Source: Epibacterium ulvae
GTDB taxonomy: Bacteria > Pseudomonadota > Alphaproteobacteria > Rhodobacterales > Rhodobacteraceae
Assembly (NCBI RefSeq): GCF_900102795.1
Contig: NZ_FMWG01000014.1
Location: 21,427-85,426, forward strand
Direction of reading: 5' to 3'
DNA: 64,000 nucleotides
Numbering within the stretch: position 1 is the first letter of the stretch; each line of letters opens with the position of its first letter. Of this stretch, positions 38,809 to 48,997 are shown one piece after another. The notes below the pieces were generated by a model. That model was given only the letters and a program-made list of their open reading frames with translations, was not told where the DNA came from and ran no database searches. Both the position numbers and the translations under genes were made by a program.

Positions 38809-40119
38809 CTACAGTACGTAACGACTCAGATCTGAAGAGCGTGACAGTTCTCCCAGATTTTTGCGCACAAAGTCAGCATCAACTTTGACAGTTTCACCGC
38901 CACGGTCTGGTGCGCTAAAGGAAAGCTCTTCAAAGACGCGTTCAATTACGGTGTAAAGACGGCGTGCACCGATATTTTCGACGGTTTGATTCACCTCGGC
39001 TGCGATTTTAGCAAGAGCCGCAATTCCATCTTCTGTGAAATCTACGACAACCTCTTCGGTGCCCATCAAGGCTGTGTACTGGCGGGTCAGCGCGTTGTCG
39101 GTTTCTGTCAGAATGCGGACAAAATCTTCTTCTGTGAGGGGGCGTAGGTTCACGCGGATCGGTAAACGGCCTTGTAATTCAGGCAAGAGATCTGATGGTT
39201 TGGCGATGTGGAACGCACCGGATGCGATAAACAGGATATGATCGGTTTTCACTGGTCCATGTTTGGTGCTGACAGTGGTGCCTTCGATCAGCGGTAACAA
39301 ATCCCGTTGGACCCCTTCACGGCTGACATCCCCACCGCGCGCATCTGATCGAGCGCAGACCTTGTCGATTTCATCCAAGAATACGATGCCGTTTTGCTCA
39401 ACGGATTCAAGAGCGGTTTTGGTGACGGTTTCATCATCCAAAAGCTTGTCCGCTTCTTCTCCAATCAAGATGTCGTAGCTTTGTGCAACCGTCATCTTTT
39501 TCCGGGTGGTGCGCCCGCCCATGGCTTTTCCAAATAAATCGCCAAGGTTCATCATGCCCATATTTGCGCCAGGCTGTCCCGGTATTTCAAACATGCCACC
39601 CATGGGGTTTGAGGTATCCGCCAGATCAAGCTCGATTTCCGTATCATCCAGCTCGCCGGACTTTAGTTTTTTGCGGAACATATCAAGCGTGGCGGATCGT
39701 GCATCTTCGCCGGCGATTGCAGCCAGGACACGATCCTCGGCAGCTTTGTGCGCTTTGACTTTTACGTCTTCGCGCATCAATTCACGGGTTTGCAGGATAG
39801 CGGTGTCTACAAGATCGCGCACAATCTGTTCTACGTCGCGGCCGACATAGCCGACTTCTGTGAATTTGGTTGCTTCAACTTTCAAAAAAGGAGCACGCGC
39901 AAGCTTTGCCAGCCGGCGTGAAATTTCGGTTTTACCAACACCAGTGGGCCCAATCATCAGAATGTTCTTGGGGTAGACTTCATCGCGTAAATCATCAGGC
40001 AGTTGTTTGCGTCGCCAGCGGTTGCGTAAGGCTACAGAAACAGCTCGTTTTGCTTCGTTTTGGCCAATAATGAAACGGTCTAGTTCCGAGACGATTTCGC
40101 GAGGAGTGAGATCAGTCAT
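38809..40119 (-). CDS. hslU: HslU, ATPase subunit of the HslVU protease
   Basis: 436 residues from ATG 40119 (the ATG six bases upstream has no spaced ribosome site). AAA+ unfoldase: [20 protein letters not shown], Walker [11 protein letters not shown], pore motif GYVG in [12 protein letters not shown], Walker [11 protein letters not shown], and the C-terminal DLSRYVL tail that contacts HslV. Same operon as hslV, separated by one membrane-protein gene. Confidence 0.97.
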   Translation of the reverse strand: MTDLTPREIVSELDRFIIGQNEAKRAVSVALRNRWRRKQLPDDLRDEVYPKNILMIGPTGVGKTEISRRLAKLARAPFLKVEATKFTEVGYVGRDVEQIVRDLVDTAILQTRELMREDVKVKAHKAAEDRVLAAIAGEDARSATLDMFRKKLKSGELDDTEIELDLADTSNPMGGMFEIPGQPGANMGMMNLGDLFGKAMGGRTTRKKMTVAQSYDILIGEEADKLLDDETVTKTALESVEQNGIVFLDEIDKVCARSDARGGDVSREGVQRDLLPLIEGTTVSTKHGPVKTDHILFIASGAFHIAKPSDLLPELQGRLPIRVNLRPLTEEDFVRILTETDNALTRQYTALMGTEEVVVDFTEDGIAALAKIAAEVNQTVENIGARRLYTVIERVFEELSFSAPDRGGETVKVDADFVRKNLGELSRSSDLSRYVL

Positions 40120-40131
40120 AAGCATCCCAAG

Positions 40132-41196
40132 TTAGTGAGAGGGGGGCAGCCGATGGATCGGCAGAATACCCGAAAAAAGTGAAAGCAGAGCTGCGCGGAT
40201 ACGGGTCCAGAATGCCCCAAGCGCAACAAGAAATACACCAAGGGCCAGAACAGTCACGGCGGTACCCTCCCCATCAAAGACGGTAGAGGCCAGCGTGACG
40301 ATATATCCGATTGCGGCAATCAAGAAGGAGCGCCGGTCGATCACAATGGCGACAAGTGCGAAGAGTGCGAGAACACCTAAGAGGAGTATATCAGCAGCAG
40401 CGGTTTCCTGATTCATCAAAGACAGCGCAAGCGTGTTCACAAGGGCAGGGGCTGCGACAACATGCAGCCAGAACCCCTGTGCAGATCGACGTGTAACCCG
40501 ATGTGGGTCGCTTAGATCAAACCACATTGCGATGGCAAAGACGACAAGGCCAAGGGCAAGTGTCACCAAGGCAAAAGGTCCATTGGCAGACAAAAGGAAC
40601 AGATCACTGAATTGTTCTGGTGCACCGGCTTGCAGCCCAGCCAAGAGAAGCGCATGTGTAAACCCACCAAGCGCGATCAAAGCCATCGCAAAGGGAACTT
40701 TGAATCTGAGCCAGAATACGAACACAGATAGGGTCGTAAGACCCAGTGGTATCGACAGGCTGGAATAATCCTGCTGTGCAATCATAAAGGGTTCAGCAAA
40801 GAAAGAACCAAGACCAGACCCAGCGTTGCCTGCAAACAGGATCGATAGGGCAATTGCTGGCGCGACCATCCGTCGCCGGCGAATAAAATACTCGGACAAG
40901 CCCCATAAAATACCCGCGCCAAGGAGTGCTGACCAAATGATTTTATCTTGAAAACCGCCAATCTGTCCCACAAGTGAGAGACCGGTGAAGGCGATCCAAC
41001 CGCTTGCCAGAATGATCAATCCGATGACGATAAAGATCTCGTTGAAGCCTTTGAACAGCTCAAACGGTTCATCTCCTTCGCGCAGACCTTCACGTGCACC
41101 GGTGCGGCTGTGTGCCAGTGCTTGTAGCGATGCGGCTTGTGCCTCAGATAACAAGCCCGAGCCGACAGCAGCGCGAAGATCATCCTGTGAAATCAT
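40132..41196 (-). CDS. Polytopic membrane protein (DUF2157-like)
   Basis: 354 residues from ATG 41196, whose ATGA overlaps the hslV stop. A soluble head ([20 protein letters not shown]) resembles the N-terminus of DUF2157 proteins; then about ten hydrophobic helices. Function unknown. Inserted between hslV and hslU in one operon, so it is probably heat-shock co-induced; whether it relates to proteolysis is not known. Confidence 0.82.
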   Translation of the reverse strand: MISQDDLRAAVGSGLLSEAQAASLQALAHSRTGAREGLREGDEPFELFKGFNEIFIVIGLIILASGWIAFTGLSLVGQIGGFQDKIIWSALLGAGILWGLSEYFIRRRRMVAPAIALSILFAGNAGSGLGSFFAEPFMIAQQDYSSLSIPLGLTTLSVFVFWLRFKVPFAMALIALGGFTHALLLAGLQAGAPEQFSDLFLLSANGPFALVTLALGLVVFAIAMWFDLSDPHRVTRRSAQGFWLHVVAAPALVNTLALSLMNQETAAADILLLGVLALFALVAIVIDRRSFLIAAIGYIVTLASTVFDGEGTAVTVLALGVFLVALGAFWTRIRAALLSLFSGILPIHRLPPSH

Positions 41197-41750
41197 ACTT
41201 TGATGCGCTCCACGGTAAGTTTGCCATTGGTGTAAACACAAATATCCGCTGCTATTGCCATGGCGTCGCGCGCAACATCTTCGGCTGATCTATCGCTTTC
41301 CATCATGCCACGGGCGGCAGCCAGTGCAAAGTTTCCGCCTGATCCGATAGCAGCCACATTGTGTTCTGGTTCAAGCACATCGCCGGCACCTGTGATTACA
41401 AAGAGATCTTTGCCGTCCGTCACGATCAGCATTGCTTCCAGCTTTTGTAGGTATTTGTCGGTGCGCCAGTCTTTGGCCAATTCAACGCTGGCGCGTGCCA
41501 ATTGACCAGGCGTTGCTTCCAATTTGGTTTCCAGACGCTCCAATAGCGTAAAGGCATCTGCAGTGGAGCCGGCAAAGCCTGCAACTACCTCATGGCCACC
41601 GGGAGAGAGGCGGCGCACTTTGCGTGCGGTGCCTTTGATCACAGTTTGTCCCAAAGATACCTGCCCGTCGCCGGCGATAACCACTTCGCCATCCTTTTTG
41701 ACACCAATGATCGTTGTACCGTGCCAGCCCGGGAATTGCTCGTCTGCCAT
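41193..41750 (-). CDS. hslV: HslV, peptidase subunit of the HslVU protease
   Basis: 185 residues. Threonine peptidase of the proteasome family. The catalytic Thr of HslV is normally residue 2, but here [11 protein letters not shown] starts at residue 11, so an 11-residue leader ([11 protein letters not shown]) must be removed to free Thr12. [12 protein letters not shown] and [15 protein letters not shown] are conserved. First gene of hslV-DUF2157-hslU; a likely heat-shock promoter lies at 41775-41805. Confidence 0.96.
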   Translation of the reverse strand: MADEQFPGWHGTTIIGVKKDGEVVIAGDGQVSLGQTVIKGTARKVRRLSPGGHEVVAGFAGSTADAFTLLERLETKLEATPGQLARASVELAKDWRTDKYLQKLEAMLIVTDGKDLFVITGAGDVLEPEHNVAAIGSGGNFALAAARGMMESDRSAEDVARDAMAIAADICVYTNGKLTVERIKV

Positions 41751-41774
41751 AATCGTCTCCGCTTTTATTGGCTT

Positions 41775-41805
41775 CTATATGGAACCAAGCGACAGTTGGT
41801 ACAAG
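41775..41805 (-). promoter_or_regulatory. Probable RpoH (sigma-32) promoter of hslV
   Basis: On the minus strand CTTGTAC (ending at 41805) is followed after 14 bases by TTCCATAT, close to the CTTGAAA / CCCCATNT sigma-32 pattern, about 25 bases before the hslV ATG. Known family biology (hslVU is a heat-shock operon) agrees. Confidence 0.5.
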
Positions 41806-42005
41806 AGACCTGAGATTCAATGGCTGAGAAGTTTGAAAGAATTGGCCACTTATTGCTTTTGATGAAAAGTTTACAAACTGCACAAATGCTATGCACTGAC
41901 TGCAATGCGGGGCTGAATAACGGGCAATTGTGAGACTCAGCTGGAGCTCCTAAGTAGGGCTCACAACCGACGCAGGGTCGGCTGTTTCAAAAAAGGAAGC
42001 GCACT

Positions 42006-42200
42006 ATGGCTTACATCGCACAACACACCGCGCCATTCGGAGCAGTCAATGAAATCCGTTCGGTGAGTTTTTTCTCTTCGCTTGTTCAGGCTGTTGTTTC
42101 TTGGAATGACGCACGTAAAACCCGCAATGCTCTTTCCGAGCTGACAAAGGCTCAATTGGAAGACATCGGTTTGACCGAGTATCACATCGAAATCCAATAA
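42006..42200 (+). CDS. DUF1127 small protein
   Basis: 64 residues. The C-terminal half WNDARKTRNALSELTKAQLE followed by DIGLTEYHI is the DUF1127 motif. DUF1127 micro-proteins are often stress-induced and some bind RNA or control RNA turnover in Rhodobacter (CcaF1); here this is only family knowledge. The ATG follows AAAAAAGGAAGCGCACT. Single gene, with a hairpin-rich leader and its own terminator. Confidence 0.88.
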   Translation: MAYIAQHTAPFGAVNEIRSVSFFSSLVQAVVSWNDARKTRNALSELTKAQLEDIGLTEYHIEIQ

Positions 42201-42223
42201 GAGATTTCTGATTGACCACGAAG

Positions 42224-42247
42224 AGCCACCCTTTGGGTGGCTTTTTT
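42224..42247 (+). terminator. Intrinsic terminator of the DUF1127 gene
   Basis: AGCCACCC, loop TTT, GGGTGGCT then a T run. A second small hairpin TTAGAGG/CCTCTAA follows at 42252-42274. Confidence 0.88.
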
Positions 42248-42286
42248 GTGTTTAGAGGGTCTTTTATGCCTCTAAGCAAAAGACAA

Positions 42287-42310
42287 AAAGGCGCCCCAAA
42301 GGACGCCTTT
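42287..42310 (-). terminator. Intrinsic terminator of trxA
   Basis: Minus-strand AAAGGCG/CGCCTTT stem with additional internal pairing, followed by TTTTTGTCTTTT; about 20 bases past the trxA stop. Confidence 0.75.
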
Positions 42311-42331
42311 CGAGAATTTTAAGCGATTTAC

Positions 42332-42652
42332 TTAGATGGATTCATCAATCCAGCTTTGCAATGCCGCTTTGGGGGCAGCGCCAGCGCGGTTGGAAATGAC
42401 CTGACCATCTTTGAAAATAAACAACGCGGGGATGCCACGTACGCCCATTGCAGCGGCTGCATTAGGATTGTTGTCTACATCAACTTTGGCGATTTTCACC
42501 TTATCGCCATATTCAGCGGCAAGCTCTTCCAGAGCCGGCCCGATTTGTTTGCACGGACCGCACCATTCGGCCCAGAAATCTACGACTACAGGAACGGATG
42601 AGTTTTTGACTTCGGCGTCAAATGTATCGTCAGTGACGGCTACGGTGGACAT
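42332..42652 (-). CDS. trxA: Thioredoxin 1
   Basis: 106 residues from ATG 42652 (GGAG eight bases upstream; a second ATG at 42658 is too close to it). Cytoplasmic disulfide reductase: active site WCGPC with Cys31 and Cys34, cis-Pro in RGIPALFIF. Last gene after addA on the minus strand. Confidence 0.96.
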   Translation of the reverse strand: MSTVAVTDDTFDAEVKNSSVPVVVDFWAEWCGPCKQIGPALEELAAEYGDKVKIAKVDVDNNPNAAAAMGVRGIPALFIFKDGQVISNRAGAAPKAALQSWIDESI

Positions 42653-42713
42653 GCGCATGTCTCCAATATGAGTGGGCAACTGATGGGGAACCTAGGTAGC
42701 CCATCCACAATCG

Positions 42714-45700
42714 TCAAGGTTCCAGACGCTGGAAGTATGCATTGGACACCAGGTCGTGAGGCAAGTGCATCAACGTCGCTGTGCGTGTCCAGATCAAAGC
42801 TGTTTTGATCGGTTTATCTGGAAAAATCTGTTTTAAAGCATGTGCATAAGCACCCATTTGGCGCAATAATCCAAGTGGACAGTGATCACTGTCGCTGGGC
42901 ACATGTGCATTTGATTTGAAATCAACGGCCAAAATATATTCGTCGGTGATAACCAATCTATCAATCACGCCATGCATTCGTGCGCCGTCCGTATCAGCGG
43001 TGATCGGGACTTCACATAAGGTATCTGTAGCAAAAATTTCAGTCAGATCCGGATTCGTAATTACGGATGTTGCTTCAGACAAAAGGTCGGGTAAGATTTC
43101 TGTGTCGGAAATTAACGCAGCAGCAAGGGTTGGCCAATCTTCAACAGCACGCCTAGGTAGATGTTCTAGCAGCAGGTGTAGCTGACTACCGCGCGCTTTG
43201 GCAGCGTCTTCATCTTGGCCTAGCTCACCCGGCAATGCTTTTGCTCCACCAAGGTCAGACGGGGACACAGTTGATGCCTCAGGAGAATAGTCTGGGGCAG
43301 CATAGGTGAATACGGCGGGTAATTCCGGCTTTTCAATGTTGTGCACTTCGGGCGTTACAAGCGGCAAACCATCCCAATCACCATGCTCAAGGCGTAATCC
43401 TGTGTCGCCATGTATCGAAAGCTCCACTGCGCCACGTTCCTGTGCACCTTGTTCGACCATTTGATACCAGCTGTCACCCTCTTTGGATAATTCACCCGCC
43501 GCAGCTACGATCAGCCATTTTTCTGCCCGCGTCAGTGCCACATAAAGCAGCCGCAACCGTTCATTGTGCAGCTTTTCCTGTGCTGTATTCCGTGCCTCCA
43601 GCATTGCAGGCGGCATTTGTTCTTTCGGCAGTTTCCACAAGGGTGCCCCCTGTGCGAGCATGATTTCATCATCACTGGGCGCACGGCGTTTGGCTGTATC
43701 CGGCAGAATCACAATCGGGGCTTCCAGCCCTTTGGACCCGTGTACAGACATCACACGGATCATATTGCCGGCGGCCCCCATCTGGCGCTTGATTTCAAGC
43801 TCATCAGCCTGCATCCAAACCAAAAAGCCTGTGAGACTGGGAATGTCTGTACGTTCATATGCCAGGGCTTGCGACAACAGAGCGTTTATCCCGTCTTCAG
43901 CTTCTGCTCCAAGCCGGCCCAGAAGATTTATACGACCCTTGTGCCGGGTCAGAATACGTTCGATCAAATCAAACGGGCGCAAAAAGTCTGTTTGATCTCG
44001 CAGGTCGTTGATAATGACAAGTGTGTCGGGAAATTCATCCGCGCGATCGCGTAGTGCGGTCCATAAATATTTGCTTTCCCGGCGGTGGGCGAGATCGAAA
44101 AGCTGTTGTTCGCTCCAGCCAAACAGCGGAGATTTTAGCGCCGCTGCAAGAGACAGCGAATCTTCGGGTGTTGCGAGGAAAGACAGCAGCGCTGCAATGT
44201 CTTTTACCGCAAGTTCAGCGCCGACTTTTAGCCGATCGGCGCCGGCGATGGGCAGGTTTGCAGCTTTGCAGGAACGGATGATTTCAGAAAACAATTCTGA
44301 GCGGCGTTGTACCAAAATCAGAAAATCACCCGGTTGCACCGGACGACGCTGAAAGGTCCCGCGCGCAGCCCCATCTTCGGGAATTGTGACACCGGAATCG
44401 ATCATCGCACGAATTTCGCCGGCAATGCGTTCCGCCAATATAACAGTATGATGACGCGCGCCGGGGCGATCAACAGGATCGGTCCAATCCCGGTCATCGT
44501 CCTCATCAACCTTTTGAACCAACGGCCAGACGTCCACCCGACCCGGAAGATCGGATTTAAAAGCGCGATGCAGCGCGTCTTTGTGAAAGCCGGCGCGGGG
44601 GCTGTCTTTGAAGACCTGATCAACCAATCCCAAAATGGCTGCCGAGGATCGAAACGAGAACTCCAGCGCTGCATTTTGCAAACCGGGTCCAGTTTCTGCA
44701 AGCCGGTCAGAAAATTCCGCCTGCATACGTAAGAACGCATCTGGATCTGCGCCTTGGAACGAATAGATAGATTGCTTCATGTCGCCGACCACAAAGATCG
44801 TGCGTTCCACTCCAGATCGCGCGCCCTCGCCGGCTGTGAATTCCTGCGCCAGCTTTTCAATCACGTCCCATTGTACGGGGCTTGTGTCTTGGGCCTCATC
44901 CACCAGAATGTGATCGATGCCACCATCCAGACGATAAAGCACCCAAGCGGCAACGGCTGGATCGTTCAGTAATTGACGTGCTTTGAGGATCAGATCATCA
45001 AAATCCAGCCAACCGCGACGCTGTTTACGTCGCTCGTATTCGGGCAAGAAGGCCGCTGCAAATGCATGCAGCTTATGAGATTTATTTACTGCAACCAGTG
45101 CAAGCCGGTTGGCACGGGCCTCTTCAACACGGCGCATGAAGGGTTCCAACTGATCCATCAGGCTTAGATTGGCTTCGCGGATCTTCTTTGTTGGAAAGCT
45201 GTTTATCTTGGCGCTAAAGGGAGATTTGGCAGAAGCTCCGGTTAGAAAAACGGACTCTAATACGGGTAAGTCTGCCAACGTTGGATGACTGATACCTTGC
45301 AGTTTTGTAGCGGCTTTTTGGTCCGTTGTTCCCCCTGCAGATAGCGCATTGCGCAGCTGGTTGATAACATCAGCCTCCCCCCCGCAGAAAACGCGCGCCT
45401 CTAGTGCGGTTGCGTCAAAATCGCTGGGCACATCGAACAGAGCGCACAGTTCTGCGCGTGATAGCGGTATTTCAAACGCGGCGCGGCGCTGGCAGATGGC
45501 GGCCGTGATCGTTTGAAAATCGCTGCCTGCAACATGTGGCGCGAGTGCTTCGACTAAATCAGCTTGCTCACCTCTCGCAAGATCTTCCACCACTTCAGCC
45601 TGCAATAACGTCGCTGCTCGTTCTTCCATTTCAGAGAATTGTGGGCTGACACCAGCCTCTAGGGGGAAGCGTCGCAACAGAGACGAACAAAAGGAGTGGA

Positions 45701-46070
45701 TCGTCTGAATTTTCAAGCCACCGGGTGTTTCAATCGCGCGCGCAAACAAGGTGCGGGCCTGTGCCAGCCCATCAGGCGTAATAACATCTTCGGCCCCTAG
45801 ATCCGTCAAGGCACCGATCAATGCGTTATCGGGTAACATTGCCCATTCGCCCAACCGTTTGAACAGCCGGTTCTGCATCTCGCTGGCAGCGGCCTTGGTG
45901 TAGGTGAGACATAAAATATGTTGGGGTTGCACGCCTTTTAAAAGCAGGCGTGCTACACGGTCGGTTAGAACCTTGGTTTTGCCTGAACCGGCATTAGCAG
46001 CAAGCCAGGTGGAGGCATCAGGCCGGGCTGCGCGGAATTGCGCCTCGGATGCAGCGTCGCGTGCAGTCAT
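42714..46070 (-). CDS. addA: AddA helicase-nuclease subunit (double-strand break repair)
   Basis: 1118 residues, UvrD-like superfamily 1 helicase with a C-terminal RecB-type nuclease. Walker A is ANAGSGKTKVLTDRVARLLL, Walker B ILVDEAQDTSPVQW, motif VMSVHGSKGLEAPIVIL; the nuclease has VIDRLVITDEYILAVDFKSN. With AddB it resects broken DNA ends to load RecA. Overlaps addB by 4 bases. Confidence 0.96.
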   Translation of the reverse strand: MTARDAASEAQFRAARPDASTWLAANAGSGKTKVLTDRVARLLLKGVQPQHILCLTYTKAAASEMQNRLFKRLGEWAMLPDNALIGALTDLGAEDVITPDGLAQARTLFARAIETPGGLKIQTIHSFCSSLLRRFPLEAGVSPQFSEMEERAATLLQAEVVEDLARGEQADLVEALAPHVAGSDFQTITAAICQRRAAFEIPLSRAELCALFDVPSDFDATALEARVFCGGEADVINQLRNALSAGGTTDQKAATKLQGISHPTLADLPVLESVFLTGASAKSPFSAKINSFPTKKIREANLSLMDQLEPFMRRVEEARANRLALVAVNKSHKLHAFAAAFLPEYERRKQRRGWLDFDDLILKARQLLNDPAVAAWVLYRLDGGIDHILVDEAQDTSPVQWDVIEKLAQEFTAGEGARSGVERTIFVVGDMKQSIYSFQGADPDAFLRMQAEFSDRLAETGPGLQNAALEFSFRSSAAILGLVDQVFKDSPRAGFHKDALHRAFKSDLPGRVDVWPLVQKVDEDDDRDWTDPVDRPGARHHTVILAERIAGEIRAMIDSGVTIPEDGAARGTFQRRPVQPGDFLILVQRRSELFSEIIRSCKAANLPIAGADRLKVGAELAVKDIAALLSFLATPEDSLSLAAALKSPLFGWSEQQLFDLAHRRESKYLWTALRDRADEFPDTLVIINDLRDQTDFLRPFDLIERILTRHKGRINLLGRLGAEAEDGINALLSQALAYERTDIPSLTGFLVWMQADELEIKRQMGAAGNMIRVMSVHGSKGLEAPIVILPDTAKRRAPSDDEIMLAQGAPLWKLPKEQMPPAMLEARNTAQEKLHNERLRLLYVALTRAEKWLIVAAAGELSKEGDSWYQMVEQGAQERGAVELSIHGDTGLRLEHGDWDGLPLVTPEVHNIEKPELPAVFTYAAPDYSPEASTVSPSDLGGAKALPGELGQDEDAAKARGSQLHLLLEHLPRRAVEDWPTLAAALISDTEILPDLLSEATSVITNPDLTEIFATDTLCEVPITADTDGARMHGVIDRLVITDEYILAVDFKSNAHVPSDSDHCPLGLLRQMGAYAHALKQIFPDKPIKTALIWTRTATLMHLPHDLVSNAYFQRLEP

Positions 46071-48997
46071 GTCAGGTGTTCCTGTTTCGCCTCAGAGCTT
46101 CGATCCCATTCGCCAAATCTTGCAAGATGGTCATAATCGCCGGCGATATCGTCTCGGTGCACCATACGCCGACTGGAATATCCCTGGTTTGGATCAAAAT
46201 AGGCCTCGATGAGAGATTTAAGCTCTGTCCAGATTTTTGCCGGCGGTTGTTCATCCAAGGGGGCGCGAACCTCTTTTAGGCTGCTGCCTAAACCAATGAA
46301 AAGTGCGCGCTGGACTTCGGATGGGCCAAGATCTGCAAATGCACCTTCTTCAGCCATTGCCGCTTCAATCAAGAGCTGTTTTTCAAATTTCTTCTGTTGG
46401 GCTTCAGAAGGCGGAGCCCCTGTTTTGTAGTCATACAAATGCAGGAAACCGCGATCATCCATATCTATTCGGTCAGCACGGCAGGCGATGGTGAAATCAA
46501 GCGGTTCCAGCCTCGCCTCTCCTTTGGCTTCAAATGCAACGGGGCGTGCGCGGCGTTGGCGTTCTTTTTCCGCTTGGATAAATTCATCTGCAATGCGTTT
46601 GATACGCGACAGCCATAAGGTGCGAGCAATGGGCCACGGAACATGTTCAGCCAAAAGCTGATGGGCTGCTGTGATCAGATTGTCTGAATGCAACGCATCC
46701 GGGTTTGCAAGCGTGTCTTTAATGAAGGTTTCAAACACCTCATGAACGACAATACCGCGTAACAGGGCATCAGGTTTCTGTACCAGAGAATCCAATGGTT
46801 TCAGGCGCAACACATGTTTTGCGTAAATAGCATACGGGTCGCGGATCAGACGCGGTATTTCCGTTATGGTCAACCGGCGGGGTCGAGCGCTTACTGGGGG
46901 GCAGGGAGCGGGGCGGGGTGCCGCTGGCGCCGGACGCGGTGTTTCCAATACATCCGCCCAACCCAGCCATGTTTGACCGCGCGCGCGCATTTCAGACAGA
47001 AGCTGAGGGCCGTGCAGATCTGGCAGGCCTGACAAAAGGTTTGTCATCCGGTTCAACCAGCGCGAGGGAACCGTGTCGGATTCGTCAGACCGTTCTGCAC
47101 GGGTTAGCCAGACTTCAGGCGCGGCGATGGCTTGCTGAAAGTCATGAGCCGCCAGACCAATCCGACGTTCAGGCAGCAAAAGCCCAGCCTGATTGCGCAA
47201 TTGGCGGTTCAACCATGGATCTGGCGCGGCTGCTTCGGGCCAGCTGCCTTCGTTCAAGCCGCCAAGGATGACGAGGTCTGCGCCCTGAACACGTGCTTCT
47301 AGTGTGCCCCAAATCATAATTGATCCATAGGGTGCGTCCCTGTCGCGCACTTCTCCTTGGCTCAGCAAAGCACCCAACAGATCGGCAAAATCCTGCGCGG
47401 ACATCTCGCCTCCAAAGGGGGCCTCAGCGGTAAGGGTTTCGATCACTTTCAGCGCTTCACGACCAGCCTTTTGATCCCAAAGCGTGCCGGATCCTTCGTC
47501 CGCGCTGCCTGTTGAGAGCTGTTCGGCCAATTCCCGCAATTTGTTGACCCACATTGTAAGCGGGAGCGCGTGTTTCTGGGTTTTCTCGTTAAAACAGCCG
47601 GTTAACCATTGGATCCAGCCGGGGATGAGATCGCGCTCCATCCCAAAAGCGGCAAAGCTTTCGCCATCTGGGAAAGGTGGCCCATTGCGGCGCATATGCA
47701 GTTCTAGTTCCCGCGTATGACGCAGGTGATCTCCACGCGCGCCGCCATCATGGCACAGCGGATGTTTGAGGAGAGTAAATAGCGCATCTGGTGTCAATGG
47801 CCGACAAAACAGCCCGGCAACATGGCGTAAGAACCGCCCTGGTGGCGAGAGTTGCAAAGGGAGGCCTGCAGAATCATCTGGCAGAATATTCCAGCGATCC
47901 AAGGCCGCAGAAACCTGACGCGTTAACATACGATCCGGGGTAATTAACGCAGCGGTTTGTCCATCTTCTGCGGCTTTTCGTAAGCGCAATGCAATCGCCA
48001 GTGCCTCTGCGCGAGGGCTTGGCGCCTCCACCAGCGTTAGGTTTTGTGTGGCATGGTCGAGATCTTTGAGCTTTGGTCCCTCGCTCATCCAAGCATCTGT
48101 GACTGGGGCCGGGCGCAGGGCGAGAGAAACCAGACGATTGCGTGCAGGTGAGGGAGGCTGTTCCTTGGTCCAGAGCTGAACATCTTTCGGTTCCATCTCT
48201 AGATCGCGCATCATCTTGTGAAATCGATATTGTGGGTGGTCTTCTGAAATGAGCGGATCATCCAAACCTGCCCAAACGGCATCTGGTTGATCGAAATCAT
48301 AACCGGGAAGAATGATTGCGCCTTGTGGCAGGCGGGCTATGGCCTCCATCAGCATCAAGGTTGTTCCACGTGAACCGGTGGAGCCGGCCAGGATAATGGG
48401 ATGTTGTGGTGGGGAAACCTGCCATTGGTGGATTAGGTTTTCTACCATTTGGCGTTGGCGCGCCTGTGAATCCATTGCGCCATCGTGCAGTGCAACAAAT
48501 TCATCTGCGATACCAATAAACGCCTGCGCCCGTGCCCAATGTCCTGACATGTCAGATACATCAAGGGTTCGGATTGTATCGGTGCTCACTCCTTCGCCCT
48601 GCATTTCGTCAATCAATTCCGCCAGACTGTCCGAGAGGTCATAAAGCGAAGCACGCGCTGCAAGATCAGGCTGTGCATCCAGTAACTTCGCAATCAGTTG
48701 GGAGAGTTCTAATCGCCGCCGAAGGGGTGGAAGCGCAGGAGGCAACCCATTCAATGTTGCTTGTTGGGACAGATCCGCCAAGAGTGACAGTTTTGGGAGC
48801 AACAGCGCTGGGCCTGCATCGAACAATTGTCGCACGCGTCGCTTCATACGGGCGGTGTTTACGATCACTTCAGCACGTGCCAGTTCCTGTGGTGGCAAAT
48901 GGCGTGTGCGCGCAACCAGACCATGCACAAGGGCGCGTGGAAAGTCTACACCGCAGGGGACGGCAAACAGTCGGGGCAGCGCGCTTGGATCAAACAT
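46067..48997 (-). CDS. addB: AddB helicase-nuclease subunit (double-strand break repair)
   Basis: 976 residues. Inactivated-helicase-like subunit with a C-terminal PD-(D/E)XK nuclease: KGEARLEPLDFTIACRADRI followed by LYDYKTGAPPS with the catalytic Asp and Lys. Upstream of addA and overlapped by murU at its 5' end (8 bases). Confidence 0.95.
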   Translation of the reverse strand: MFDPSALPRLFAVPCGVDFPRALVHGLVARTRHLPPQELARAEVIVNTARMKRRVRQLFDAGPALLLPKLSLLADLSQQATLNGLPPALPPLRRRLELSQLIAKLLDAQPDLAARASLYDLSDSLAELIDEMQGEGVSTDTIRTLDVSDMSGHWARAQAFIGIADEFVALHDGAMDSQARQRQMVENLIHQWQVSPPQHPIILAGSTGSRGTTLMLMEAIARLPQGAIILPGYDFDQPDAVWAGLDDPLISEDHPQYRFHKMMRDLEMEPKDVQLWTKEQPPSPARNRLVSLALRPAPVTDAWMSEGPKLKDLDHATQNLTLVEAPSPRAEALAIALRLRKAAEDGQTAALITPDRMLTRQVSAALDRWNILPDDSAGLPLQLSPPGRFLRHVAGLFCRPLTPDALFTLLKHPLCHDGGARGDHLRHTRELELHMRRNGPPFPDGESFAAFGMERDLIPGWIQWLTGCFNEKTQKHALPLTMWVNKLRELAEQLSTGSADEGSGTLWDQKAGREALKVIETLTAEAPFGGEMSAQDFADLLGALLSQGEVRDRDAPYGSIMIWGTLEARVQGADLVILGGLNEGSWPEAAAPDPWLNRQLRNQAGLLLPERRIGLAAHDFQQAIAAPEVWLTRAERSDESDTVPSRWLNRMTNLLSGLPDLHGPQLLSEMRARGQTWLGWADVLETPRPAPAAPRPAPCPPVSARPRRLTITEIPRLIRDPYAIYAKHVLRLKPLDSLVQKPDALLRGIVVHEVFETFIKDTLANPDALHSDNLITAAHQLLAEHVPWPIARTLWLSRIKRIADEFIQAEKERQRRARPVAFEAKGEARLEPLDFTIACRADRIDMDDRGFLHLYDYKTGAPPSEAQQKKFEKQLLIEAAMAEEGAFADLGPSEVQRALFIGLGSSLKEVRAPLDEQPPAKIWTELKSLIEAYFDPNQGYSSRRMVHRDDIAGDYDHLARFGEWDRSSEAKQEHLT

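Noticed and set aside
48362..48377. parS-like TGTTCCACGTGAACCG in addB
   Set aside because: At least two mismatches in the right arm and 16 kb from parAB; not counted as parS.
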